A stretch of 64,000 bases of DNA from Roseiarcus sp963787135 (GCA_963787135.1 CAWBBW010000025.1:48014-112013), one strand, 5' to 3'; counted from the first letter of the stretch, positions 1 to 9,500 are shown. Program-made: numbers and translations. Notes: a model not told the origin generated them from the sequence alone.

Positions 1-371
1 ACGATGCGACGATCCACACGATTATGGCCGGCGACGAACAATCGGCCGGTGGCCACATCTACATGGACAGTTGCGCCGCCTGCCATCGTCTGTCCGGCAG
101 CGGCGAGAGGCTTGCGTTTCCGACGCTCGCCGGCAACTCAAGCGTGTTGAATTCTGACCCCACTTCTCTCATTGCGGTGATCCTGGACGGAGCCCGCCTT
201 CCGTCGACGGCCGCGGCGCCCAGCGGTCTCGCCATGCCTCCATTCGGATGGCGCTACGATGACGCCGACATCGCCGAGGTCGCGACCTTCGTTCGTGCGA
301 ACTGGGGGAATGCCGCGCCGCCCGTTACGGGGGCAGAGGTCGCAAAGGTTCGAAAGCAGCGATCCGACTGA
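1..371 (+). CDS. c-type cytochrome, C-terminal part (partial)
   Basis: The frame is open from the window edge (first full codon at position 3), so the 5' part of the gene lies outside. The visible part holds one haem c site, CAACH, then a Met-containing stretch (GLAMPPFG) that can supply the distal haem ligand, and a C-terminal helix (YDDADIAEVATFVRANWG). This is the usual end of a class I cytochrome c domain. The arrangement resembles the last domain of multi-haem cytochrome subunits that take electrons from membrane-bound alcohol or aldehyde dehydrogenases in the periplasm. That assignment is inference, because the other domains and the partner dehydrogenase are not in the window. It converges on the next gene. 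Confidence 0.75.
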   Translation, partial: DATIHTIMAGDEQSAGGHIYMDSCAACHRLSGSGERLAFPTLAGNSSVLNSDPTSLIAVILDGARLPSTAAAPSGLAMPPFGWRYDDADIAEVATFVRANWGNAAPPVTGAEVAKVRKQRSD

Positions 372-383
372 GGCCGCTCCGCT

Positions 384-1127
384 CTACAGCGCGAAGCCGC
401 CGTCGACGAGATAGGCCTGGCCGGTCGCGAACGCGCTCTCGTCGGAGGCGAGATAGACCGCGAGCGCGGCGATCTCCTCAGGCTTGCCAAGCCGGCCCAT
501 CGGCTGACGGTCGACAAAAGCCTGACGCACCGCCTCGAGCGACTGGCCGCTCGATGCGCTCAGGGCCGCGATCCGGCCGTCGAGCGAGGGGCTCTCGATC
601 GTGCCGGGGCAGATAGCGTTGCAGCGCACGCCTTTGCGAATGTAATCTACGGCGACCGCCTTGGTGAGCCCGATCACCGCGGCCTTGGACGCGCCGTAGA
701 CGTAGCGGTTGGGGACGCCCCGCACCGAGGACGCGCCCGAGGCGATGTTGACGATCGATCCGTGCCCCTTCTCCAGCATCCCCGGCAGAAAGGCGCGGAT
801 CGTGCGATGCATCGACTTGACGTTGAGGTCGAAGGAGAAGTCCCACTCCTCGTCCGAGCAGTCGAGCGCGGTTCCGTGGTGGACGAAGCCCGCGCAGTTG
901 AAGAGAACGTCGATCGGGCCGACGTCGCGCGCGAGCGCCGCGACCGCCTCGGTGGAGCGCACGTCGAGCTTGCGCCGGTCCGCTTCGAGCCCGGCAAGGC
1001 CGTCGACATTGACATCGGTCGCAATGACGCGGGCGCCTTCCCGTGCGAACGCCTCCGCCGTCGCCCGGCCGATGCCCGCCGCCGCCGCCGTCAACAGCGC
1101 CACTTTCCCCGCCAACCGTCCCGCCAT
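384..1127 (-). CDS. SDR oxidoreductase, BDH2/DHRS6-like
   Basis: A 247-residue classical short-chain dehydrogenase. The cofactor motif is TAAAAGIG (about residues 13-20) rather than the usual TGxxxGIG. The same TAAA form occurs in the BDH2/DHRS6 group (cytosolic 3-hydroxybutyrate dehydrogenase type 2), as does the stretch around FNCAGFVHHGT. The catalytic Ser (IVNIAS) and the YxxxK motif (YGASK) are present, and the end VDGGFAL is typical. Bacterial members are often annotated as 2-keto-3-deoxy-L-fuconate or 3-hydroxybutyrate dehydrogenase; the substrate cannot be decided here. The ATG start is supported by a GAGAGGAG ribosome site about 8 nt upstream. A D in TDVN after strand 2 suggests NAD rather than NADP. 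Confidence 0.85.
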   Translation of the reverse strand: MAGRLAGKVALLTAAAAGIGRATAEAFAREGARVIATDVNVDGLAGLEADRRKLDVRSTEAVAALARDVGPIDVLFNCAGFVHHGTALDCSDEEWDFSFDLNVKSMHRTIRAFLPGMLEKGHGSIVNIASGASSVRGVPNRYVYGASKAAVIGLTKAVAVDYIRKGVRCNAICPGTIESPSLDGRIAALSASSGQSLEAVRQAFVDRQPMGRLGKPEEIAALAVYLASDESAFATGQAYLVDGGFAL

Positions 1128-1353
1128 TGCAAACGCTCCTCTCCCATGCCTCAGCGGTCGCTCCCGCGGCGCCGACGGGCCGTTCTAGGCGACAACGCGC
1201 CGCGATCCTAGCCGGGGCCGTCCCAGCCCGCCGTCTCGCGTCGCGCGACAGGCCTTGGCACGGGAACGCCGGCGGCCGGGATATTGCCAAGGCCGCCAAA
1301 ATCGGCATAGACAGCAGCGCTGATCGTACGCTCTCTGCCGGCTCGATCGCGGC

Positions 1354-1429
1354 GCCGCAATAGCTCAGCTGGTAGAGCACCTCATTCGTAATGAGGGGGT
1401 CGGGGGTTCGAATCCCTCTTGCGGCACCA
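1354..1429 (+). tRNA. tRNA-Thr (anticodon CGT)
   Basis: A full cloverleaf can be folded by eye. The acceptor stem GCCGCAA (1354-1360) pairs with TTGCGGC (1419-1425). There is a D arm, an anticodon stem CCTCA/TGAGG with loop TTCGTAA (anticodon CGT at 1387-1389, reading ACG), and a T arm with the GGTTCGAATCC loop. The discriminator A is followed by an encoded CCA (1427-1429). The total is 76 nt. No integrase or repeated 3' tRNA end is seen nearby, so there is no sign that it is used as an attachment site in this window. Confidence 0.96.
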
Positions 1430-1705
1430 GCAATCCTTTTGAAATCCCTGGTTATTCTCGCGGGCTGCAGTGCTGAGTAATTGAGACTTTTCGCGCGGAC
1501 CCTAGCGGACCTCGCGGGCCAAGACGTGGTGCGGCCCGCGCTGGTCGGCTGGCGCCCGCAATGCCATTTCAGCTCGAATAGCCCCGCGATGGCTGCTCGC
1601 GAGAACCCGCTCGGCGCCGGCCTGGCAGCTGACAGGCTGACAGCGCCAGCCGCGCGCCAGCGGCGGAGAAAGGGCCTGAACCACCACCGCGGAGCCTTGT
1701 TAGAT

Positions 1706-2071
1706 TTAGCCGATCGGCTCCAGCCCGGTAAGGCGTAAGGCGTTCGCGCGCACCTGGCGGAGCGCGGGCGCGAGCGCGGCTTCCGCCACGTCGACCAGGG
1801 CGTGCGAAACATGCTGTGGCGATGACGCGCCGCCGAAGGCGGCATTGATGAGGAACCATCCCCAGGCCATCTGCGCGGCGAAGGCGCCCTCGTGAGCAGC
1901 CGCGATTTTCTCGTCCACCATCAGGCGGATTTCCCGCGCGCCCTGGCCTGTGAGGTCGAACCCCGCGGCCATCAATCCCGGCGCCCGCGCGGCGATCGTG
2001 ACCATTGCGTCCAGCCCTGCCTGCGCGGTTTGGCGTGCAAATGTCAGCGAGCGATCGGCCAAGTCGTTCAT
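1706..2071 (-). CDS. phasin-like small protein
   Basis: A 121-residue, largely helical, Ala-rich protein. A central VDEKIAAAHEGAFAAQ segment and an end reading APALRQVRANALRLTG look like the small phasin-type proteins that coat polyhydroxyalkanoate granules in Rhizobiales (typically VxEKxxAxxEG and a KVRANxxRL end). The resemblance is by eye and the function is an inference. ATG at 2071 is preferred over the in-frame TTG at 2116 because it overlaps, as ATGA, the stop of a 31-codon leader ORF, giving translational coupling; no good ribosome site precedes either start. The gene lies alone between the tRNA and the enolase-like operon and is read in the same direction as that operon. Confidence 0.6.
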   Translation of the reverse strand: MNDLADRSLTFARQTAQAGLDAMVTIAARAPGLMAAGFDLTGQGAREIRLMVDEKIAAAHEGAFAAQMAWGWFLINAAFGGASSPQHVSHALVDVAEAALAPALRQVRANALRLTGLEPIG

Positions 2072-2163
2072 CGCTGAGGCCCGTTGAAAGGAGTTCCTGC
2101 AGATGCGGGTGAACAAAGAGCAACAAACGCGAGCGGTGTGATAATCGGTGTTTTATCTCTCAT
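2068..2163 (-). CDS. 31-residue leader ORF overlapping the phasin-like gene
   Basis: A short ORF that begins with ATG at 2163, preceded by an AAGGGA ribosome site 6-7 nt upstream, and ends in TGA at 2070-2068, overlapping the ATG of the phasin-like gene. The peptide starts MRDKTPIITP, has a short hydrophobic core (LAFVALCSPASA) resembling a secretion signal, and ends FNGPQR. It could be a translated leader that couples or regulates the next gene, or the N-terminal stub of a lost exported protein. Nothing homologous is recognised. Confidence that it is translated is modest and rests on the ribosome site and the exact 4-nt overlap. Confidence 0.35.
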   Translation of the reverse strand: MRDKTPIITPLAFVALCSPASAGTPFNGPQR

Positions 2164-2210
2164 CTTGGTCCCTTTTGGAGAGCGGCGGCCTCCGGCGCCC
2201 TTGATGCGAA

Positions 2211-2245
2211 GCCCGGGAGCGGCCGAAGGTTCCCGGGCGTTTTGT
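2211..2245. terminator. strong inverted repeat, possible terminator
   Basis: GCCCGGGA (2211-2218) pairs perfectly with TCCCGGGC (2231-2238) around a 12-nt loop and is followed on the plus strand by GTTTTGT. The hairpin lies 45 bp beyond the stop of the enolase-like gene and could end that minus-strand transcript, although the U-rich tail is on the plus-strand side. It could equally end an unrecognised plus-strand transcript, or separate the enolase operon from the phasin unit. Confidence 0.45.
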
Positions 2246-2289
2246 CACTCAAACGCGAACGCCCATCCGAAAACAGGTTCGGAAACTAC

Positions 2290-3598
2290 TCAGAGCGCGC
2301 GTTTCGAAGATCGCCTGCGCGCCGGCAGCGCATCCATTCCGGCGAAGCGCGCCTTATGCCCCAGGGTCTCCTCGATGCGCAGGGCCTCGTTCCATTTCGC
2401 CATCCGTTCGGAGCGTGAGAATGAGCCAACCTTGAGCTGGCCCGCTCCCCAGCCCACGGCGAGGTGAACGATCGAGGTGTCTTCGGTCTCGCCCGAGCGC
2501 GCCGAGACGATCGTGCCGAAGCCCGAGCGGCGGCCTTCCTCGCAGGCGGCTCGCGCGTCGCTGACTGTGCCTGCCTGATTGACCTTGATCAGGACCGCGT
2601 TGGCGGTGCGCTCGCGCGCCGCTTCGCGCACGCGCCCGGCGTTGGTCACGAGGAGGTCGTCCCCGATCACCTGAATGCGGTCGCCGACCGCGGCGGTGAA
2701 CCGCCGGAATCCCTCATTGTCGTCTTCGGCGAACGGGTCTTCGATCGAGACGATCGGATAGCGCGCGCACCAGTCGATGAGCATTTCGGCCAAGCCGTCC
2801 CGATCGAGTTCGCGCTTCTCGAGGCCCAGCCGGTAGCGTCCGCCGCGACCGAACTCGGACGCGGCGACATCGAGCGAGATCGCGGCGTCCTCGCCCGGCG
2901 ATAAGCCCGCCCGCTCGATCGCCAGCATCAGCGCGTCGAGCGCCTGCTCGTTGCTCGAGAAGGCCGGCCACCAGCCGCCTTCGTCCGCGACGCCTTGCGC
3001 GAGCCCGCGCTCGGCCATGATCGCGCCGGCGGCGTGGTAGACCTCCGCCGTCGTCTCCAGCGCTTCGGCGAAGCTCTTGGCCTTTGGCGCGACGATCATG
3101 AAATCCTGCACGTCGGTCCGTCGTCCGGCATGCGCGCCGCCGCCGAAAATCTGGATTTCGGGCAGCGGAATCAGTGCCGGCCCATCGCCGGCAAGGTGAG
3201 CGCCACAGCGGGACTTTGCGGCTCGCCGCAGCCGCCTGCAGCGCCGCAAGCGAAACGGCGGTGAGCGCGTTGCCGCCGAGCCTCGCCAGCGTCGGCGTGC
3301 CGTCCAGCGCCACGAGCCTTCGGTCGAGACCGGCCTGATCGAACGGATCGCCGCCAATGAGCGCGGGGGCGATCTCGGCGCGAATGCCTTTCAGCGCGTC
3401 CTGCACGTCGAGACCGCCGAGCCGCGACCCGCCGTCGCGCTTCTCGACCGCTTCGCGGGTTCCGCGCGACGCGCCGGCGGGAGCCATTCCACGCCCGACG
3501 GCGCCGTCGCTGAGCGCCATTTCCGCTTCGACCGTGGGACGGCCGCGCGAATCCCAGATGCGCCGCGCGCGCAGCGATTGAATGACCGGATCGCTCAT
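2290..3598 (-). pseudogene. enolase paralogue, interrupted by a single-base frameshift
   Basis: Two frames join into a 435-residue enolase (E. coli enolase has 432). The first runs from ATG 3598 to about 3200 and ends PLWR. The second resumes HLAGDGPA at 3198 and runs to 2290. Removing one base at about 3199 restores the reading. The metal ligands (LDVAASEF, SIEDPF, IGDD), the catalytic Lys in LIKVNQ, the Glu in ADEGGW and the Lys in KVGSFSRS are kept. Four conserved active-site positions differ: QEF is QDF, SHRSGE is SARSGE (catalytic-region His lost), and PSGAST is PAGASR. It is therefore probably not a normal glycolytic enolase. Its ATG overlaps the kinase stop (ATGA), so it is the third gene of a coupled operon. 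The frameshift may be real or a sequencing error. Confidence 0.85.
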
Positions 3599-4602
3599 GC
3601 GGCCGCGCTCCACGCCTCGGCGACATCGCCAAGTTTCCCTGGCGGCCGGGCGACAAGCGGCGCCGCGCAGCGGCGTACGGCCTCGCGCTCGCTATCGCGG
3701 GTCAGATATTCGACCGGCGATTTTCCGTCGACCCGCGCCAGGAACAAGGCCGGCAGCAACGCGGCCGCGCGGCTTTCGAGTTCGCTCGCGCTCTCCCACT
3801 CGACGCCTTCGAGATAGGCGCGGGCCAGCGTTGAAAAAGCGACGAGGTATCGCCTCTTGTCGGCGCCGGCGCGCGCTCCTTTCAGCAGAAAATGGTTGAG
3901 GCAGAAGGCAAGGTCGAAGGCGGGATCGCCGAACCATGCGCATTCGGCGTCGAGAAAGACCGGCCCGTGCGGGCCTTTGAGAATGTTCTTCGGGCTCACG
4001 TCGCCGTGGACGAGCGCGTGCTTGGTCGCGAGCGTCTCGCCCGCGAGCGCTTCGAAGCGCCCGGCGAGCGAAGGATGGGCGCGCGCCGTCGCGCGCAGAT
4101 AGGGCTCGATCCGGATCGCTTCGAACGTCTGGTCGTTCGCAAACGCCACGCGTAAGCTTGGGTCGGCCGCGCTTCGGGCATGGATCAGCCCAAGATTGCG
4201 GCCGGCCAAGGCCGCGAAATCAGCGTCGACCTGACCTGTAAGGAGCTCCGTCTTCCACAGCGTGAAGTCGGCCGGCGGAAGGTATTCCATGGCGAAGAGG
4301 CCGGCCGCCCGGTCTTCGCCGAGAACTTCGGGAACAGCGTGAGGGAGCCAGCGCCTGACCGCTCGCATCCAGGCCGCTTCCGCGGCGTTGCGCTCGACTG
4401 GCGCCTCCCAGAGCGCGGCGACCTTGAGCCTCGGCAGCGCGCGCTTGACGCAGAAGCGTGCGCCCTCGGTCTCGACAAGGCTGATGTCCGAGGAGACGCC
4501 GCCCGTCAGCGGCGTGATCCGGACCCTCTCTGCTGCGCCGATGAGGCCGAGGCGACTGAGGGACTCGCTGAGGTCGCCGCTCGCATGAGGGGCGAGCCTC
4601 AA
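3595..4602 (-). CDS. APH-fold phosphotransferase (small-molecule kinase)
   Basis: A 335-residue aminoglycoside-phosphotransferase/choline-kinase fold protein. With the proposed start, the ATP-binding Lys is near residue 53 (CVKRALP), the catalytic loop HGDVSPKN is at about 199-206, and the metal-binding Asp is in LDAECAW at about 218. The substrate is unknown; these folds phosphorylate sugars, choline, methylthioribose and similar alcohols. A TTG start at 4602 is chosen because it overlaps the stop of the preceding SDR by 4 nt (TTGA); an upstream ATG at 4656 would overlap that gene by 58 nt. Its own stop overlaps the ATG of the enolase paralogue. The strict coupling suggests that its product feeds the neighbouring enzymes. 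There is no sign that it is a resistance gene. Confidence 0.8.
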   Translation of the reverse strand: MRLAPHASGDLSESLSRLGLIGAAERVRITPLTGGVSSDISLVETEGARFCVKRALPRLKVAALWEAPVERNAAEAAWMRAVRRWLPHAVPEVLGEDRAAGLFAMEYLPPADFTLWKTELLTGQVDADFAALAGRNLGLIHARSAADPSLRVAFANDQTFEAIRIEPYLRATARAHPSLAGRFEALAGETLATKHALVHGDVSPKNILKGPHGPVFLDAECAWFGDPAFDLAFCLNHFLLKGARAGADKRRYLVAFSTLARAYLEGVEWESASELESRAAALLPALFLARVDGKSPVEYLTRDSEREAVRRCAAPLVARPPGKLGDVAEAWSAAA

Positions 4603-5348
4603 TAGGTGGCCCGGCCGCCCGAAAGATCGAAGACGGCGCCCGTGCTGAACGAACATTCACGGCTCGCGAGCCAGCAAATGAGCGAGGCGGCCTCGTCCAC
4701 TGTACCGAAGCGCTCCATCGGGATTTTCGAGCGCATATAGGCGATATGGGCAGGCGAAACCTGTTCGAGGATTGGAGTTTCGATCGTCGCTGGGGTGACG
4801 GCGTTGATGGTGACGCCGTCCTTGGCGAGTTCCTTGCCGAGCGACTTGGTGAGGCCGATCACCGCCGCCTTGGAAGCGCTGTAAGCCGAGGCTGTTGGAT
4901 TGCCCTCCTTGCCGGCGATCGAGGCGACGTTGACGATCCGGCCGTAACCGCGCGCCTTCATCAGGCTTGCGACGAAACGATTGCAATAGAAGAGCCCGTT
5001 GACGTTGATGTCGAACACCCGCTTCCATTCGGCGATCGGATAATCGATGACGAGCGCGTTCTGCCCCGCCACTCCGGCGCTGCAAACGAGCGCGTCGATC
5101 TGGCCCATCGCCGCGTTGCTGGCTTTCGCCGCGCGCTCGACGTCGGCCGGATCGACGACGTCGACGCGCTCGGCGACGCTCTTGTCGCCGAGCTCGGCCG
5201 TCGCCGCCTTCAGCCGCGCCGGATCCACGTCCCATAGCGCGACCCGGCCACCCTCGGCGACGACCCGGCGCGCGACCGCAAGTCCGATACCCGAGGCGCC
5301 CCCGGTGATGATCGCCGTCATGCCCTCGAAGCGTTCGCTCATGGCCAT
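4599..5348 (-). CDS. SDR family oxidoreductase, FabG-like
   Basis: A 249-residue classical SDR with TGGASGIG (about residues 15-22), CSAGVAG in place of NNAG, the catalytic Ser in NVASIAG, and YSASK. An Asp after strand 2 (LWDVD) favours NAD. It is the first gene of the SDR-kinase-enolase-paralogue operon, and the next gene starts inside its stop codon. It probably oxidises or reduces the same small molecule that the kinase phosphorylates, but the substrate is not recognisable. The start may be ATG 5348 or ATG 5342 (MSERF). It is clearly different from the SDR at 384-1127 (different Rossmann motif), so the two are not a recent duplication. Confidence 0.88.
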   Translation of the reverse strand: MAMSERFEGMTAIITGGASGIGLAVARRVVAEGGRVALWDVDPARLKAATAELGDKSVAERVDVVDPADVERAAKASNAAMGQIDALVCSAGVAGQNALVIDYPIAEWKRVFDINVNGLFYCNRFVASLMKARGYGRIVNVASIAGKEGNPTASAYSASKAAVIGLTKSLGKELAKDGVTINAVTPATIETPILEQVSPAHIAYMRSKIPMERFGTVDEAASLICWLASRECSFSTGAVFDLSGGRATY

Positions 5349-5610
5349 GCTCTCCTCAAGCCTCCCCGCGTTTGCCCGTTATGGGCCACTATGGAAACAG
5401 CGACAGACCGGCGTCAACCCGCGGTTGGGTCACGCCACGGAGCAGCGACGCGCAGACTCAGCGAGCGTTTCGGCTCAGGCGGCTCCGACCGCCCGTCTCG
5501 CTGGGCCCGAGCCTGCCATGAAGACGACTATCAGGAACACGCCGGCCTTATTGGAACACGATCTCGCTTCCGGCCGTTGAATTGGTAGGTAGATTTAAAG
5601 GAGCGCCATC

Positions 5611-5979
5611 ATGGAAGCCATGCAGGATACCGGAAATCTCATCTCGTCGGAGAAGGTTGAGGGAACGAACGTGTACAATCGGGCCGGAGAGACGCTCGGG
5701 TCGATTCACGATCTCATGATCGACAAAAGCTCCGGCCACGTCGCTTATGCGATCATGTCGTTCGGCGGCTTCCTCGGGATAGGCAATCAATTCCACCCGC
5801 TCCCGTGGTCGGTCCTGAAGTACGATACGAACATCGGCGGATACGTCGTCGATCTCGACAAACAGCAGCTCGAGGGCGGGCCGGCATATGACGCGGACGC
5901 TGAGCCTGATTGGCGCGACCGAACCTACGAGAACAAAATCCACGACTATTATGGAGTGGGTCCGTATTGGTCGATGTAG
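5611..5979 (+). CDS. PRC-barrel domain protein
   Basis: A 122-residue protein made almost entirely of one PRC-barrel: short beta strands around GETLGSIHDLMID, HVAYAIMSFGGFLG and FHPLPWSVLKY, ending with a Tyr/Trp-rich tail. PRC-barrels occur in photosynthetic reaction-centre H subunits, RimM and many small stress-related proteins of Rhizobiales; this one is of the last, stand-alone kind. Its exact role is unknown. The start ATG is supported by AAGGAG 7 nt upstream (5598-5603). It is followed after 68 nt by a DUF2934 protein in the same direction, a pairing that suggests a stress or envelope function. Confidence 0.85.
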   Translation: MEAMQDTGNLISSEKVEGTNVYNRAGETLGSIHDLMIDKSSGHVAYAIMSFGGFLGIGNQFHPLPWSVLKYDTNIGGYVVDLDKQQLEGGPAYDADAEPDWRDRTYENKIHDYYGVGPYWSM

Positions 5980-6047
5980 CAAGTGAGGGCGCCGCCGGGC
6001 TGGACCGCCGGCGCCCCGCTTGGTTTCACCTCAACACGGAGATTGGC

Positions 6048-6494
6048 ATGCCGGAGCGCTTGGTCGACGTCGAGAAGCAGGGCGCGAATGTTCTGCACAC
6101 CTTTCCTGTCAGGATCAGCCCGCCGGCCGATGAGGAGGCATTCAAGCAGAAGGCGTTGGAGGCAGCGGGCCACGCGAAGCTGGTCCCCAACGAGGAACTC
6201 GAGAATCTGAACGCAAGGATGCACGTAAGCCGTGGCGGGCAGCTGACCCCATACGGAGATCCGCATGGTGTGCTGGCGGAGACCAAGGCGGGTTTGGATC
6301 AGTTCGTTCGCGATCGCGCCTATTTCCTCTGGGAGGAGGCGGGGCGGCCGGAGGGCCGGGCCGAGGACTTCTGGCATCAGGCGCAGCATGAACGTTTCCG
6401 CGAACGCGCTTACGCGCTGTGGGAGCGCGAGGGCCGTCCAGAAGGCAAGGCGGACGAGCACTGGTATCGGACGCGCGCCTTCGAGGAAAGCTGA
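6048..6494 (+). CDS. DUF2934 repeat protein
   Basis: A 148-residue hydrophilic protein. Its C-terminal half holds two copies of the DUF2934 motif: RAYFLWEEAGRPEGRAEDFW and RAYALWEREGRPEGKADEHW. The function of DUF2934 is not known to me. The N-terminal half (residues 1-75) is charged and not recognised. The reading frame is open further upstream, but ATG 6048 is preferred because a GGAGA site precedes it and because the upstream part overlaps the PRC-barrel gene. It is probably co-transcribed with that gene and converges with the RND permease gene. Confidence 0.8.
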   Translation: MPERLVDVEKQGANVLHTFPVRISPPADEEAFKQKALEAAGHAKLVPNEELENLNARMHVSRGGQLTPYGDPHGVLAETKAGLDQFVRDRAYFLWEEAGRPEGRAEDFWHQAQHERFRERAYALWEREGRPEGKADEHWYRTRAFEES

Positions 6495-6522
6495 CGACGA
6501 AAAATGAAGGGCTCGGTCGGCT

Positions 6523-9500
6523 CTACGCATGCTCCAGAACATCTTCATCTTTCACCGCTTCGCCCCGGCCGAGCGGTTCGAAATGTCCGAGATCCATCGT
6601 CTGGCCAGCGTCGGGTCCCGGCTTCTTGATGCGGAACCACGCCACATAGAGCGCCGGAAGGAAGACGAGGGTCAGAGCCGTTGCGCCCGCGAGGCCTCCC
6701 ATGATTGCGTAGGCCATAGGACCCCAGAACACGGTCGGGGCGATCGGGATCATGCCCAGGATCGCTGCGGAAGCCGTGAGCAGGATCGGGCGGACCCGGT
6801 GACTGGTGGCGTCGACGACCGCGTCCCAGGGGTGGAGCCCCTTCGCCTTGTCCGTCTCGATCTGGTTGATCAGGATCACCGAGTTGCGAGCGATCATGCC
6901 GGTGAGCGCGAGCACGCCGAGGATCGCCACGAAACCGAGGGGCTTGTCGGCGATCAGCAAGGCCGCGACGACGCCGATCACGCCCATTGGAGCGACGCTC
7001 AGCACGAGGAACACGCTGCTGAACCTCTGAAGCTGGAACATCAGCACCGTGAGCATGATGACGAGCATCAAAGGAACGACGGCGAGGACCGAGGTCTGCG
7101 CCTTGTCGCTCTCCTCCACGCTTCCGCCGACGCTGACGTGGTATCCGCTCGGCAGGCTGGCGTTCAGCGCCGCGATCTGCGGCTTGAGCGACTGCACGAC
7201 CGTCGCGGCCTGCGTGCCCGGCGCGAGATCGGCCTGCACCGTCACGGTGGGCAGCCGGTCCCGACGCCAGACAATCGGATATTCCTGGCCGTACTTGACG
7301 GAGGCGATCTGGCTCAGCGGAACGGTCTTCCCGTTCGGCAGCGGAACCTGAAGCGTCCGGATCGTCGACAGCGACATGCGCTCATCGGCGGAGGCCCGGA
7401 CCAGCACATCGACCAGCCAGATCCCGCTGCGCACCTGCGTCGCCGTGACGCCGGACACGACGGCGTTTACAGCCAGAGCCAGTTCCTGCGAGCTCAGGCC
7501 GAGGAGACGGGCCTGATCCTGGTCGACCTGGATCCTGACCGTCCGGGCGGGGCCAATCCAGTTGTAGTTGACGTTCGCGGCGCCGGGGGCGGATCCCACG
7601 AGCTCGGCCACCCGCGATGCGATGGCGCGCACCTGCTCCGTATCGCGCCCGCTGACCCGGTATTGGAGCGGCCATCCGACAGGCGGACCCAGCTCTAGCG
7701 GGTAGACCCGGCCGACAACGTTCGGGAAATCGGCGGCCAACGCCCGCTCGAGCTTCGCCTTCACGCGTTCGCGCTGCTCGAGCCCTTTGGTAACGACCAC
7801 GGCCTGCGAGAAAAAGTCGTTCGGGAGCTGCACATTCAGGGGCAAATAGAACCGGACGGCGCCCTCACCGACATATGTGCTCCAATGATCGACGTCCTGA
7901 TCGTCCTTCAGAAGCTTGTCCAGTCGGGCCGAGACGTCCTTTGTCGCGGTGATGGACGCGTTTTCCGGCAGCTGCAGGTCCACCAGGAGTTCGGGGCGAT
8001 CGGACGACGGAAAGAATTGCTGCGGAACGAAGCCCATTCCGTATAGCCCCAACCCGAACAGGGCGAGCGTCGCGACGACCGTGACCCAGCGGGCTTGCAT
8101 CGCCATCGCGAGGAACCTGCGGAAGACGCGCATGATCGGGCCGGGCTCCTCCGGATGCGCCGTCTTGGGCTTCTTGAGCACCCAGACACCCAGGAGGGGC
8201 GTAAACAGGGCCGCGACGCACCACGACCCGATCAGTGCGATGGCGACGACAGCGAAGATCGAGAAGGTGTATTCGCCCGCGGCGCTGTGTGCGAAACCGA
8301 TGGGGACGAACGCCGCGATCGTCACAAGCGTGCCGGCCAACCTCGGAAACGCGGTCGAGCTATAGGCGAACGTGGCCGCCTGCTCCTTCTCGTCGCCCCG
8401 TTCGAGCCGCGTGACCATCGATTCGATGGTGATCATGGCGTCGTCGACGAGGAGACCAAGCGAGATGATGAGGGCGCCGAGAGAGATCCGCTGAAGGTCG
8501 ATTCCGACCGACATCATCGTCACGAACACCGCCGCCAGGACGAGCGGGATCGAGAGAGCCACCACCGCGCCGGCGCGCAGGCCGAGGGCAACCAGGCTGA
8601 CGCCGAGGACGATGGCGATGGCCTCCCACAGCGCCTCCATGAAATCGGCGACCGCGTGTTCGACGGTGACCGGCTGGTCGGCAATGAGCGTCGGCTCGAT
8701 GCCAACCGGCAGATTCGCCTTGATCTCGGTCATGGCGCGCTCGACGTTGCGGCCGAGGGCGAGGATGTCGCCGCCCTTGCGCATGGCGATCGCGAGACCG
8801 ATGCCTTGTCGTCCGTTCACGCGGAACATCGGCTGGGCCGGGTCGGCAGGGCCGCGGGTGACGCGCGCGATGTCGCCCAGACGAATGATCCGGCCGTTCG
8901 CGACGAAGTTTACCGCGAGGATGTCTTGTTCGGACCGGAACGCGCCCGAGACGCGGACGAGGATTTTTTCATCCCCGGTCTGCACCACGCCCTGAGGCGT
9001 GACGGCGTTCTGGGCGTTGAGGGCGGCGATCAGTGCGGCGCGGTCGATCCCGAGACCCGCCAGCTGCTCGGTCGAGAACTCCACATTGATGCGCTCGTCC
9101 TGAGCCCCGAGGACGTCGATCTTCGAGATGTCCGGCAGCTCGAGGAGCTGCTTGCGGACGTCGTCCACGGCGTCCTTCAGCTCCCGATGGCTGAACCCAT
9201 CGGCGGTGAAGCCATAGACGATGCCGTAGGTGTCGCCGAACTCGTCGTTGAAGCCGGGGCCCACGATGCCTTGCGGCAACTCGTTGCGGATATCGCCCAC
9301 CTTTTTGCGCACCTGATACCAGATGTCAGGCACTCGAGCCGCAGGCGTCGAATTTTTCAGGTTGACGAAGACCGTGGCCTGGCCGGGGGTCGTGTAGCTC
9401 TTCAGGTAGTCGAGGTTTGGCGTCTCCTCGAGCTTGCGCTCGAGGCGGTCGGTGATCTGCTCGAGCGTGTCGCCGACCGTGGCGCCGGGCCACGCGACCT

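Noticed and set aside
1354..1706. possible integration site at tRNA-Thr
   Set aside because: There is no repeat of the tRNA 3' end and no integrase or mobile genes in the following sequence.
478..1845. 455-codon minus-strand frame crossing the tRNA gene
   Set aside because: Its centre (RGIRTPDPLITNEVLYQLSY) is the familiar antisense translation of a tRNA; the rest overlaps the SDR gene in another frame.
3595..4602. idea that the APH-fold kinase is an antibiotic-resistance gene
   Set aside because: It is translationally coupled to metabolic enzymes and shows no specific likeness to known resistance APH enzymes; a metabolic kinase is more likely.
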